Source of the DNA: Candidatus Roizmanbacteria bacterium CG_4_9_14_0_2_um_filter_38_17
GTDB lineage: Bacteria > Patescibacteriota > Microgenomatia > GCA-00278855
Assembly (NCBI GenBank): GCA_002788855.1
Contig: PFSB01000008.1
Location: forward strand, 1 to 42,021
Reading direction: 5' to 3'
Length of the DNA: 42,021 nt
Numbering within the stretch: the stretch's first letter is position 1; every line of letters begins with the position of its first letter. The translations under genes and the position numbers were made by a program. The notes below the pieces were generated by a model that made no database searches, was not told the origin of the DNA, and was given only the letters and a program-made list of their open reading frames with translations. Of this stretch, positions 1 through 6,675 are shown piece after piece.

Positions 1-2496
1 TGTACGATCTTTTTTTATTTTTTTTATGTATGTTTCAGCCTTTGGAAAAGCGGCAATTAATTTCTCATCTATTATTTTATCAATATTATTTAACAGTTCT
101 TTGTTGCTTTTCTCTTGCCTGTCCTGCGTGTACTTATTTTCATTAAATAATCCCGCATAGGTGGATCCAAAGATAGTTTGCCCCTTTATTTGATAATAAT
201 CCATTAGTTCATAACTTGAATCTATAAGATTATTTTCAGCATCTCCTACAATTCCAAGAAAGATTGAATCATTCTTTCTAAAAAGTCTACAATGGTAATC
301 TGATGAGGCTGGGTGATCTGAATTTTTATATACCCAACCATCTAATAAGTTATTGTAATCAAAATTCAACTTTACTTTTTCAGTCTCTTCCGGTCTTTTG
401 GTAATGTAGTTTCTGATGGCGTTAAATAGTGGCACGATCTGATTATCTTCTTTAAATTCTGTCACGACTGTATTAAGAAACCCAGATGTCACTCCTTCGG
501 GTACACTAAACAAAGCAAAGTACCTATTTATATCTGAAATTCTGGTACAGTATTCGTTGATAGCTTTTTTGCATTCAAAATCCTTTGCACGTTGCAGTTT
601 TTGTTTATTCTCAATAGCCTTTTTAAGATCGGTGAACGCCGATTCAAATTTTTCCTGCTTCTTTTCAAAACTATCCGCAATATCTTGAGTAAAGTTTTCC
701 TCAGAGAATTTATTAAGGAGTAACTCATCAACTCTTTCTCTCTCTTTTTGTGAATTTTTAAGAGATTGCTTCGTGGCTTTTATCTTCTCTTTATCCTCTT
801 GCTCTCTTTTGGTTAAAAAAGCTCTTCCGTTCAATAATGAATCTAGTTCAAATTTTAGGAATGAAAGAAAATTCTCAAAATTTCCTGATTCTTCTTTGTA
901 AACCCCTGCGTTTTTCAATAAATCAATATTTGTTTTGGAAGGATACTTGTAGTCACGGCAAAACCAGCCGTTTTTTATCGTTTCTATGAAATTTTCAACT
1001 GTCTCTTTATTCAGCAACTCCTTGATTTCTAGGAGCGAAATAGCAACTTTGGATATCCCCTCTTTATCTTTAAATTCACTGTCTTTTTTAGCTTGATCTT
1101 CATCCACAATATTATTTTGTTGGTAATATAAATCTCTTATATATGACCATGAACCAAAATATTTATTACAGAAATAATGTAGTTGATTTTCATTGAGTTG
1201 GATATCTTCAAGATTGTATTCTATTTTTCCCTGTAGGAAGGTTTTTATACCTTTTATTTTTTCTCTTGAAAGAGTAGAAAATTCTTCCAGTCCTTTTATA
1301 AGCTCGTCATCATCCAGTATTTCGTAGACAAAGTAGTCTTCTTCGCCATCTGGTTTATCTGTTAAGAGTAGTTGTTTTTGAAGCGTCTTGAGGTATTTGA
1401 TATCTGAATTGGGTTTTTTATTTTCATTAAAGAATTTATTTAGTTCGACGATCTTGGCGTTATATGTATTGATATCGGTTTGCAATAAACAATGAACGTA
1501 AAACTCCGGCGTAAAGATGCTAATCCCATCTTCAATATCTTTATTCTGAAAATCTTCTGTTTTTAGATTTTTTTTATTTGTCTCTGCCCAAATAGAATTC
1601 ATAACAAAAATTTCAAAATTTTCATCCAATATGCGGGTGGTAATTTGCCCTGCATTGGCTTTCCTTATCTTTATATCATTTTCTATATCACCTTCATCTA
1701 CTTTTCTGCCATCATCTTTATAGAGGTTACCTCTGATTTCATTAAAGTTCTTGAAGTATGTAGACCAACCTTGGAAATATTCGGTTAATGTCCCTTTTCT
1801 CAACTCTTCTTTTTTGAGATATTCAATGTTATTTAGTGCGTATAGATTATTACCATCCTTATCATTCTTTACTTTTTCTTTTATGTTATCGTTCTTAATT
1901 TTCTTGGCAAGAATCAGCAAAACATTTTGTGAGAGTAAAATATTATTCTTTTTTTGCTTTTCATCTTTGTTATCTTGAATTTTTTCGTTTTCATTGAGAT
2001 TATCTTTCAGCCAATCATAATAATCTTCTGCGGTCTTTTGAAATAAACCACCTTTACCGTCTTTATTTCCAAAGAACTTTACTAACCTAGCTTTTTCTTC
2101 GTTAATCCCTTTGGCAAGTTGAGATTTTTTGTTGTCATCTTTCTCTTTTTCAAAGTCTTTATATTTTTCAAACAAACTTGAGAAGTTAAGACTATCATTT
2201 ACTTTCGCTTTACCCAGTGCGTCTTTAATAAACAACTTGTGAAGTTCAGTTAGATAATACTTCAAGGCTCTGTATCGTTTCTTTCGCTCAATATCTACTT
2301 CAAAAACATCTTGTTTGTTTTCGTTAAAAAATTTTTCTATTTTATCCTGTCTTTGAATTTGATCTCTGTTCTTATAACCCTTTTGATAAAAAATATCTTT
2401 CTCCTGTTTTTCAGTCAGAATAGGAATCAAAGAAAACCTCAATGTTTTTATGAGGGAGTATTGTTGTGTAAAATGCGAAAAAAGGTTTTCGGACAT
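1..2496 (-). CDS. cas12a: Cas12a-family CRISPR nuclease, N-terminal 832 residues (3' end outside window)
   Basis: An open frame starts at ATG 2496 and runs without a stop to base 1. It would be an RNA-guided DNA nuclease of type V. Seen directly: the N-terminus carries YSLIKTLRFSLIP (residues 13-25), matching the Cas12a opening YSLSKTLRFELIP; GWSTYFKNF (243-251) followed by IRGNLY matches the REC1 motif GWTTYF..F..NR..(M/V)Y; IVPLFNAIRNYITKRP (687-702), KLNF (709-712), GW (720-721) and IFLGIVG (745-751) match the WED/PI entry region. The RuvC and Nuc parts lie off the left edge, so catalytic residues cannot be judged. The IVPL(F/Y)N motif comes later than I recall for AsCas12a or FnCas12a, so the REC lobe looks longer, with a Lys/Glu-rich stretch at about 560-640. 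The usual PAM-loop sequence (NKMLPKVFF type) is not recognisable. No array or cas1/cas2/cas4 is visible; in type V-A loci these normally follow cas12a, which here is off-window. Family confident; subtype (V-A versus a sister such as Cas12a2) open. Confidence 0.9.
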   Translation of the reverse strand, partial: MSENLFSHFTQQYSLIKTLRFSLIPILTEKQEKDIFYQKGYKNRDQIQRQDKIEKFFNENKQDVFEVDIERKKRYRALKYYLTELHKLFIKDALGKAKVNDSLNFSSLFEKYKDFEKEKDDNKKSQLAKGINEEKARLVKFFGNKDGKGGLFQKTAEDYYDWLKDNLNENEKIQDNKDEKQKKNNILLSQNVLLILAKKIKNDNIKEKVKNDKDGNNLYALNNIEYLKKEELRKGTLTEYFQGWSTYFKNFNEIRGNLYKDDGRKVDEGDIENDIKIRKANAGQITTRILDENFEIFVMNSIWAETNKKNLKTEDFQNKDIEDGISIFTPEFYVHCLLQTDINTYNAKIVELNKFFNENKKPNSDIKYLKTLQKQLLLTDKPDGEEDYFVYEILDDDELIKGLEEFSTLSREKIKGIKTFLQGKIEYNLEDIQLNENQLHYFCNKYFGSWSYIRDLYYQQNNIVDEDQAKKDSEFKDKEGISKVAISLLEIKELLNKETVENFIETIKNGWFCRDYKYPSKTNIDLLKNAGVYKEESGNFENFLSFLKFELDSLLNGRAFLTKREQEDKEKIKATKQSLKNSQKERERVDELLLNKFSEENFTQDIADSFEKKQEKFESAFTDLKKAIENKQKLQRAKDFECKKAINEYCTRISDINRYFALFSVPEGVTSGFLNTVVTEFKEDNQIVPLFNAIRNYITKRPEETEKVKLNFDYNNLLDGWVYKNSDHPASSDYHCRLFRKNDSIFLGIVGDAENNLIDSSYELMDYYQIKGQTIFGSTYAGLFNENKYTQDRQEKSNKELLNNIDKIIDEKLIAAFPKAETYIKKIKKDRT

Positions 2497-2546
2497 TTAG
2501 GTAATAGGTAAAAAGTAATATTTCAAAAAAATAAATTGTGCTGTTT

Positions 2547-2972
2547 TCATTGTAAAAACCGCGCTACGCTTTTAGCAAATATATCAAAATCACCAAGGTG
2601 GTTATTAATTTTATCTGCCACTTCGTCATAATCTATTTCCATATAGTCATGCACCAGAATGTTGCGAAAACTTGCGACAGAAGCAAATTTTCTTGAAAAT
2701 TCTAGCTCAAGCACATGTTCTCTACCAAGAATTTCTATAGCCTCTCGTCCGTTTTGAGGCATCTGGAAACGCTGATCAGATATAACAAGCTCGCAAATAT
2801 CTATACATGCTTCAGAAGCAAGTTGTAAAAATCGCTCCGCTTTAGCTCTTTTATTGATATCTTCCTATAATTCTTTTCCAGTTACTCCTTGGAGTGACTG
2901 CAAAATAACAAGATACTCTCTTAACTTTTCTAGTCTTAAATTAGCTTTGTCTATTGCATCTATATTATTCAT
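2547..2972 (-). pseudogene. hepT: HepT-like HEPN toxin, interrupted by an in-frame amber stop
   Basis: Reading from ATG 2972, the frame gives a full-length HepT-like protein of about 141 residues, but codon 36 is TAG (2865-2867). The same frame continues without a shift to the stop at 2547. Before the stop is LRLEKLREYLVILQSL, after it AKAERFLQLASEACIDICELV, both typical HepT helices. The catalytic RX4HXY motif is present as R103, H108, Y110 (RNILVHDY). In the known family HepT is an RNase or tRNA-targeting toxin neutralised by MntA, which adds AMP to the motif tyrosine. An internal ATG at 2762 could make only the C-terminal 71 residues. It overlaps mntA by 8 bases. It may be inactivated, translated by readthrough, or a sequencing error. 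Other genes here, such as the Lon-like gene and ftsK, end in TAG, so amber is a real stop. Confidence 0.85.
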
Positions 2973-3393
2973 ACTGTAATCCTTTCTCAGCTATTGTGGC
3001 AATGCTTATTTCACTATGTCTTCTTATATATGGTAATCTATCAAAGTACTCAGACATTACTCGATGCTCAAAATTAATTCTCTGAGAATCATTGTTAGAA
3101 ACAACATCTTTCCGTGGCAATATTGCAGAATACTGAAGCTGTATTGGGGCTAAATTTAGATCTATTACATCTATTTCATCGTGTTCTAATATCTTTCCAA
3201 GCTCACCTATATATTCAAGCCGCTTAGCAAATCGTTCTTTCTTACCAGTGTTTTTTTTGAAAAAAACACCAAAATCATAATCGCTTTGAAAATAAGACTT
3301 GTTCGTCGCTTGAGAACCAAAAAGATACACCATTTCAACTGGCTCATCAGAAAAATACTCCTTAATTTGTGTCATTTTTTTATCAGATATCAT
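2965..3393 (-). CDS. mntA: MntA-like minimal nucleotidyltransferase antitoxin
   Basis: This 142-residue protein has the minimal nucleotidyltransferase signature LFGSQAT (24-30) followed by SDYDFGVF, so the GSx(9-10)DxD motif is formed by G26, S27, D38 and D40. A third carboxylate is likely in the EIDVIDL strand. In studied MntA/HepT pairs this enzyme transfers AMP to the HepT active-site tyrosine and so acts as antitoxin. The gene order (mntA then hepT, overlapping by 8 bases) is the standard one. A TATAAT box sits 6 bases before the ATG. The reading frame is intact although its partner is interrupted, which fits loss of the toxin first. The cas12a-like gene follows hepT on the same strand after about 50 bases, so co-transcription is possible. 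Confidence 0.88.
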   Translation of the reverse strand: MISDKKMTQIKEYFSDEPVEMVYLFGSQATNKSYFQSDYDFGVFFKKNTGKKERFAKRLEYIGELGKILEHDEIDVIDLNLAPIQLQYSAILPRKDVVSNNDSQRINFEHRVMSEYFDRLPYIRRHSEISIATIAEKGLQYE

Positions 3394-3399
3394 AACTAC

Positions 3400-3405
3400 A
3401 TTATA
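3400..3405 (-). promoter_or_regulatory. -10 box of the mntA promoter
   Basis: TATAAT read on the minus strand, 6 bases before the mntA ATG. No good -35 box is visible. The spacing puts the expected transcription start at or next to the start codon, so a leaderless transcript is predicted. Confidence 0.55.
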
Positions 3406-3409
3406 TCAC

Positions 3410-3438
3410 TTCATACGTAACCAAAGACGTGTTATTAT
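3410..3438 (+). promoter_or_regulatory. promoter of the Lon-like gene
   Basis: TTCATA (3410-3415), a 17-base spacer and TATTAT (3433-3438), 6 bases before the ATG at 3445. It lies back to back with the mntA promoter in a 51-base divergent gap. The -35 box is a partial match. Confidence 0.45.
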
Positions 3439-3444
3439 ACAGAC

Positions 3445-4497
3445 ATGGATCAACAACCTATCCAAGAAATTCTAAAACTACAACAAACCATAGCTAATAC
3501 CAAACTTCCCGAGGATCTTAAAGAGAAAGTTAATCTATTACTACAACGTGCAGACTCAGCATTAAAGTACTCAGGTAAATCAGACACTTTGGACTCCGTA
3601 GAGCAATATATTGAGCAAGTTATCCGTATTCCCTGGTTTACTCAAACTCAAGACAGTCTTGATTTAAATCAGGCATCCCAGATATTACACAAAAGCCATT
3701 ATGGCCTAGACCCGCTAAAACAGCGCATACTTGAATATATAGCCGTAATGAAACTAAAGCAGCAACAGCAAAGTGGTGAGAGTGCTATGCGTGCACCAAT
3801 TCTCTGTTTTGTCGGACTAGTTGGCACTGGAAAAACTACCATTGCCTACTCAATAGCCGAAGCTATGGGCAGAAAATTGGTACGTATCCCTTTTGGTGGT
3901 ATGGGGTCTGCATTAGATCTAAGAGGGCAATCGCGCCAACACGCTGAAGCTGAACCAGGACAAGTTATCAAAGCGCTACAAAGAGCGGGAAGTTACAACC
4001 CCGTTATATTGCTTGACGAAATTGATCGAGTAGCTGAGGGAGCCCGCACCGACATCATGGGAGTCTTAGTCGAACTATTAGACCCGGAGCAAAATGCCGC
4101 TTTTACTGACCACTATATTGATTATCCCGTAAATTTAAGCAATGCCTTATTCATAGCCACCGCTAACAATACCAGAGGAATATCTACGGCGGTTATGGAT
4201 CGACTTGAGCCAATTCAGATGCCATCATACTCAGACGCTGAAAAAATCACCATCGGTAGAGACTATGTATTGCCACAAGTTATCCAAGCTTCTGGACTTC
4301 AGCCTGGACAATTGACCATTGATAACTCTGTCTGGCCTAATATTGTGCGACCACTAGGATACGATGCAGGTATAAGAACACTAAAACGCACAATTGGTGC
4401 TGTTTGCAGAAAAGCTGCAAAACTTATCATCGAAGGATCAGTGGTTTCCGTACGCGTTACTCCAGAAAATATCAAACAGTTTGTTCCACAGGTATAG
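3445..4497 (+). CDS. Lon-like AAA+ ATPase lacking the protease domain
   Basis: The 350-residue protein matches the central part of Lon. It has a helical lead-in with the Lon-like SVEQYIEQVIRIPW (about 51-64), HYGLDPLKQRILEYIAV (85-101), Walker A GLVGTGKT (124-131), Walker B VILLDEID (187-194), LLDPEQN followed by a F-DHY segment (211-224), sensor-1 ATANN (238-242), an arginine-finger candidate R253 and a sensor-2 region AGIRTLKR (308-315). It ends right after the alpha subdomain. There is no N-terminal substrate domain and no C-terminal serine-lysine protease domain, and the next gene starts 24 bases later, so nothing downstream can supply one. Full Lon is about 770-800 residues. The frame is clean and has its own promoter, so this looks like a functional stand-alone ATPase rather than debris. 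It may be an unfoldase or chaperone, or may work with a protease encoded elsewhere. Family certain, role unknown. Confidence 0.85.
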   Translation: MDQQPIQEILKLQQTIANTKLPEDLKEKVNLLLQRADSALKYSGKSDTLDSVEQYIEQVIRIPWFTQTQDSLDLNQASQILHKSHYGLDPLKQRILEYIAVMKLKQQQQSGESAMRAPILCFVGLVGTGKTTIAYSIAEAMGRKLVRIPFGGMGSALDLRGQSRQHAEAEPGQVIKALQRAGSYNPVILLDEIDRVAEGARTDIMGVLVELLDPEQNAAFTDHYIDYPVNLSNALFIATANNTRGISTAVMDRLEPIQMPSYSDAEKITIGRDYVLPQVIQASGLQPGQLTIDNSVWPNIVRPLGYDAGIRTLKRTIGAVCRKAAKLIIEGSVVSVRVTPENIKQFVPQV

Positions 4498-4509
4498 TTG
4501 TGCTAAAAT
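4481..4509 (+). promoter_or_regulatory. promoter of the metallophosphoesterase gene
   Basis: TTGTTC (4481-4486), a 17-base spacer and TAAAAT (4504-4509), overlapping the end of the Lon-like gene. The ATG follows 12 bases after the -10 box, so any leader would be only a few bases long. Confidence 0.45.
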
Positions 4510-4521
4510 AAGGTCATCCAC

Positions 4522-5001
4522 ATGAAGATTGCCGTAATTTCGGACATACACGACGCTAAAAAAAAGCTTGTATCAGTTCTCAAATCTATTAAAGAACAAG
4601 AGTGTAACATGATATTTGCACTCGGTGATTACACCACCTTAGAGACGTTTAAGCTCATTGCATTAACCGGAATACAGATCTACGCTGTTTTTGGAAACAT
4701 GGACGAAGAAAATGACAAAATTGAGAGCTGGATCCGCAAATCTACGAAAGATATTAATCTACGCCGTGAGATGAATCGAGTTCAGATAGAAGAAGAAAAT
4801 TATGCACTCACACATTATCCAGAAATTGCTGAAAAACTATTAAAAAGCGGTATGTATGCACTGGTACTATATGGCCATACCCATATTGCAAAACAAGAAC
4901 AAGATGAAGAAACATTAATGGCTAATCCTGGAGCTGTTAAAGATGGTACATTTGCCATATACGACACTAAAACAAAAATATTTGAAGTTAAATCTATTTA
5001 A
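4522..5001 (+). CDS. small metallophosphoesterase of the YfcE/MJ0936 type
   Basis: This 159-residue protein carries all five motifs of the calcineurin-like phosphoesterase fold: SDIHD (D8, H10), GD (35-36), GNMD (58-61), a histidine in ALTHYP (H98) and GHTH (118-121). Its length and the GNxD variant (instead of GNHD) are typical of the YfcE/MJ0936 group, cytoplasmic two-metal phosphodiesterases whose natural substrates are mostly unknown. It stands between the Lon-like gene and RNase J on the same strand with 13 bases to RNase J, so it is probably transcribed with it. A role in nucleotide or RNA turnover beside RNase J is plausible but only inferred. Confidence 0.88.
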   Translation: MKIAVISDIHDAKKKLVSVLKSIKEQECNMIFALGDYTTLETFKLIALTGIQIYAVFGNMDEENDKIESWIRKSTKDINLRREMNRVQIEEENYALTHYPEIAEKLLKSGMYALVLYGHTHIAKQEQDEETLMANPGAVKDGTFAIYDTKTKIFEVKSI

Positions 5002-5014
5002 ATCTACAAAATAA

Positions 5015-6667
5015 ATGAATTCTATTCGCATTATTCCTCTAGGTGGCTCAGACGATGTAACACGCAATATGTATGGTTATGAATACCGCCAATCGGGTAC
5101 GGTTACCGACATATTACTCGTAGACTGCGGTATTGGTTTTCCAGACGCTTCCATGCAAGGGGTCGACTATATTATTCCAGATATTAGCTACTTAGAAGAT
5201 AAACTAGATAAAATTCGTGGACTGGTACTTACACACGGACACATGGATCACATTGGAGCCCTTAAATATATTGCACCTCTGCTCAAGAATCCTCCACTAT
5301 ACGGAACAAGACTGACAGCTGCGCTAGCCGAAGCAAACATGCGAGAATTTGGATTACCAAATATTGTCAAAGTTGTAGATAATGACCAAAAATTAAATCT
5401 TGGTCCCTTCAAAGTTTCATTCGTACACGTTACTCACTCAATTCCAGACGCAGCGAATCTAGTAATTGAAACTCCAATAGGTAAGTTTTATCATGGTTCG
5501 GATTATAAATTTGATTGGTCTCCAATTGATGGACGACCAACTGAAGTAAATAAAATCGTAGCAGCTGCTGGAAATAATGGCTTCTTATGTCTACTATCTG
5601 ACTGCGTACGCAGTGAAAATTCTGGATATACTCTCTCGGAGAGAATAATAGACAAGCATCTTTATCAAGAACTACAGCAAACGGAAGGGAAACTTATCTT
5701 TGCCACTTTTTCTTCCAATATCTCTCGAATACAACAGGCAGTAAATGCAGCAGTTAAAAATAACCGTTTATTCTGTTTTCTTGGTCGTAGTATGCGAAAC
5801 AATGTTGAAGTGGCAAAACGCCTAAAGTATCTCCAATATCCAAAACATTCCGAAGTTAAAGAAAACATGCTTGGAAATATACCAGATAACAAACTTGTAC
5901 TTATTGTTACCGGTAGCCAAGGAGAACCAAATTCAGTATTAGCTCGCATTGCTAATGAAGATCACAGACGAGTTACTACCACCTCCAAGGATAGAATTAT
6001 TATTTCAGCCGATCCTATTCCAGGTAATGAGACATCTGTAAATAGCATAATCAATGCTTTTAGTAGTAGAGAAACCGAAGTCGTGTATACAGATATTCAT
6101 GATTCTATGCACGTATCTGGTCACGGGTCCCAGGGAGATATAGCTCTAATGCTGGGACTTACAAAGCCCAAATACAGCATTCCTATTGGTGGAGAACATA
6201 AACAGATGGCTCAATATAAAAAGATTGCAATCGGCATTGGACTCAACCCTAAGAGCATTTTCATACCTAAAGGTGGCGACACTGTCACATTCGATCAAGA
6301 AGGCAAGGCGTATATCGACACACCAATCGACTTGCACGATGTAATAGTTGATGGATATGGTATTGGAGATATAGATAGCAACGTATTAAATGACCGCCAG
6401 CAACTTTCTCAGGAAGGATTCGTCAATGTGGTAATATCTTCAAATAACATCACTCTCATTACTCGAGGCTTCATTTTTCACGGAGAAAAGGAATCTAAGG
6501 TTCTTTTTGATGAAGCTAGATCTATCGTAGCTAGCTTATTAAATAAGCAAAACGGGGATTATAAAGAATTAAAAAGTAGAATTACAAAACAACTAAAACA
6601 GTTTTTCTATGAAAAAACTGGTCGTAACCCACTAATTCTTCCTGTAATCATACAAAACAAGGTATAA
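5015..6667 (+). CDS. rnj: ribonuclease J
   Basis: RNase J is a metallo-beta-lactamase/beta-CASP ribonuclease with endonuclease and 5'-to-3' exonuclease activity, central to mRNA decay and rRNA maturation. The 550 residues match the full family length. Visible motifs are THGHMDH (73-79) for zinc binding, VTHSIPD (H141), HGSDYKFD (D163), a beta-CASP segment with VTGSQGEPNSVL, and HVSGHG near residue 369. The C-terminal domain is present, ending in the FFYEKTGRNPLILPVI type of tail. The N-terminal strand reads LGGSDDVTRNMY rather than the common LGGxxEIGKN, a modest deviation outside the metal centre. The stop codon overlaps the ftsK -10 box. Confidence 0.95.
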   Translation: MNSIRIIPLGGSDDVTRNMYGYEYRQSGTVTDILLVDCGIGFPDASMQGVDYIIPDISYLEDKLDKIRGLVLTHGHMDHIGALKYIAPLLKNPPLYGTRLTAALAEANMREFGLPNIVKVVDNDQKLNLGPFKVSFVHVTHSIPDAANLVIETPIGKFYHGSDYKFDWSPIDGRPTEVNKIVAAAGNNGFLCLLSDCVRSENSGYTLSERIIDKHLYQELQQTEGKLIFATFSSNISRIQQAVNAAVKNNRLFCFLGRSMRNNVEVAKRLKYLQYPKHSEVKENMLGNIPDNKLVLIVTGSQGEPNSVLARIANEDHRRVTTTSKDRIIISADPIPGNETSVNSIINAFSSRETEVVYTDIHDSMHVSGHGSQGDIALMLGLTKPKYSIPIGGEHKQMAQYKKIAIGIGLNPKSIFIPKGGDTVTFDQEGKAYIDTPIDLHDVIVDGYGIGDIDSNVLNDRQQLSQEGFVNVVISSNNITLITRGFIFHGEKESKVLFDEARSIVASLLNKQNGDYKELKSRITKQLKQFFYEKTGRNPLILPVIIQNKV

Positions 6668-6668
6668 T
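6663..6668 (+). promoter_or_regulatory. -10 box of the ftsK promoter
   Basis: TATAAT overlaps the RNase J stop codon and ends 7 bases before the ftsK ATG. No convincing -35 box is seen. The spacing predicts a leaderless or nearly leaderless ftsK mRNA. Confidence 0.5.
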
Positions 6669-6675
6669 TAACGTT

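Noticed and set aside
528-2511. Short open frames on both strands across the left end
   Set aside because: They lie inside the continuous minus-strand Cas12a-family frame and show no family features of their own.
2547-2762. A stand-alone 71-residue gene
   Set aside because: The conserved HepT sequence continues upstream in the same frame to ATG 2972 apart from one amber codon, so this is the C-terminal part of an interrupted gene.
2865-2867. Recoding of UAG to an amino acid
   Set aside because: Conserved genes here (Lon-like gene, ftsK, phosphorylase, infB) end normally with TAG, so general recoding is excluded. TGA also ends genes, which excludes the UGA-glycine code of some CPR groups.
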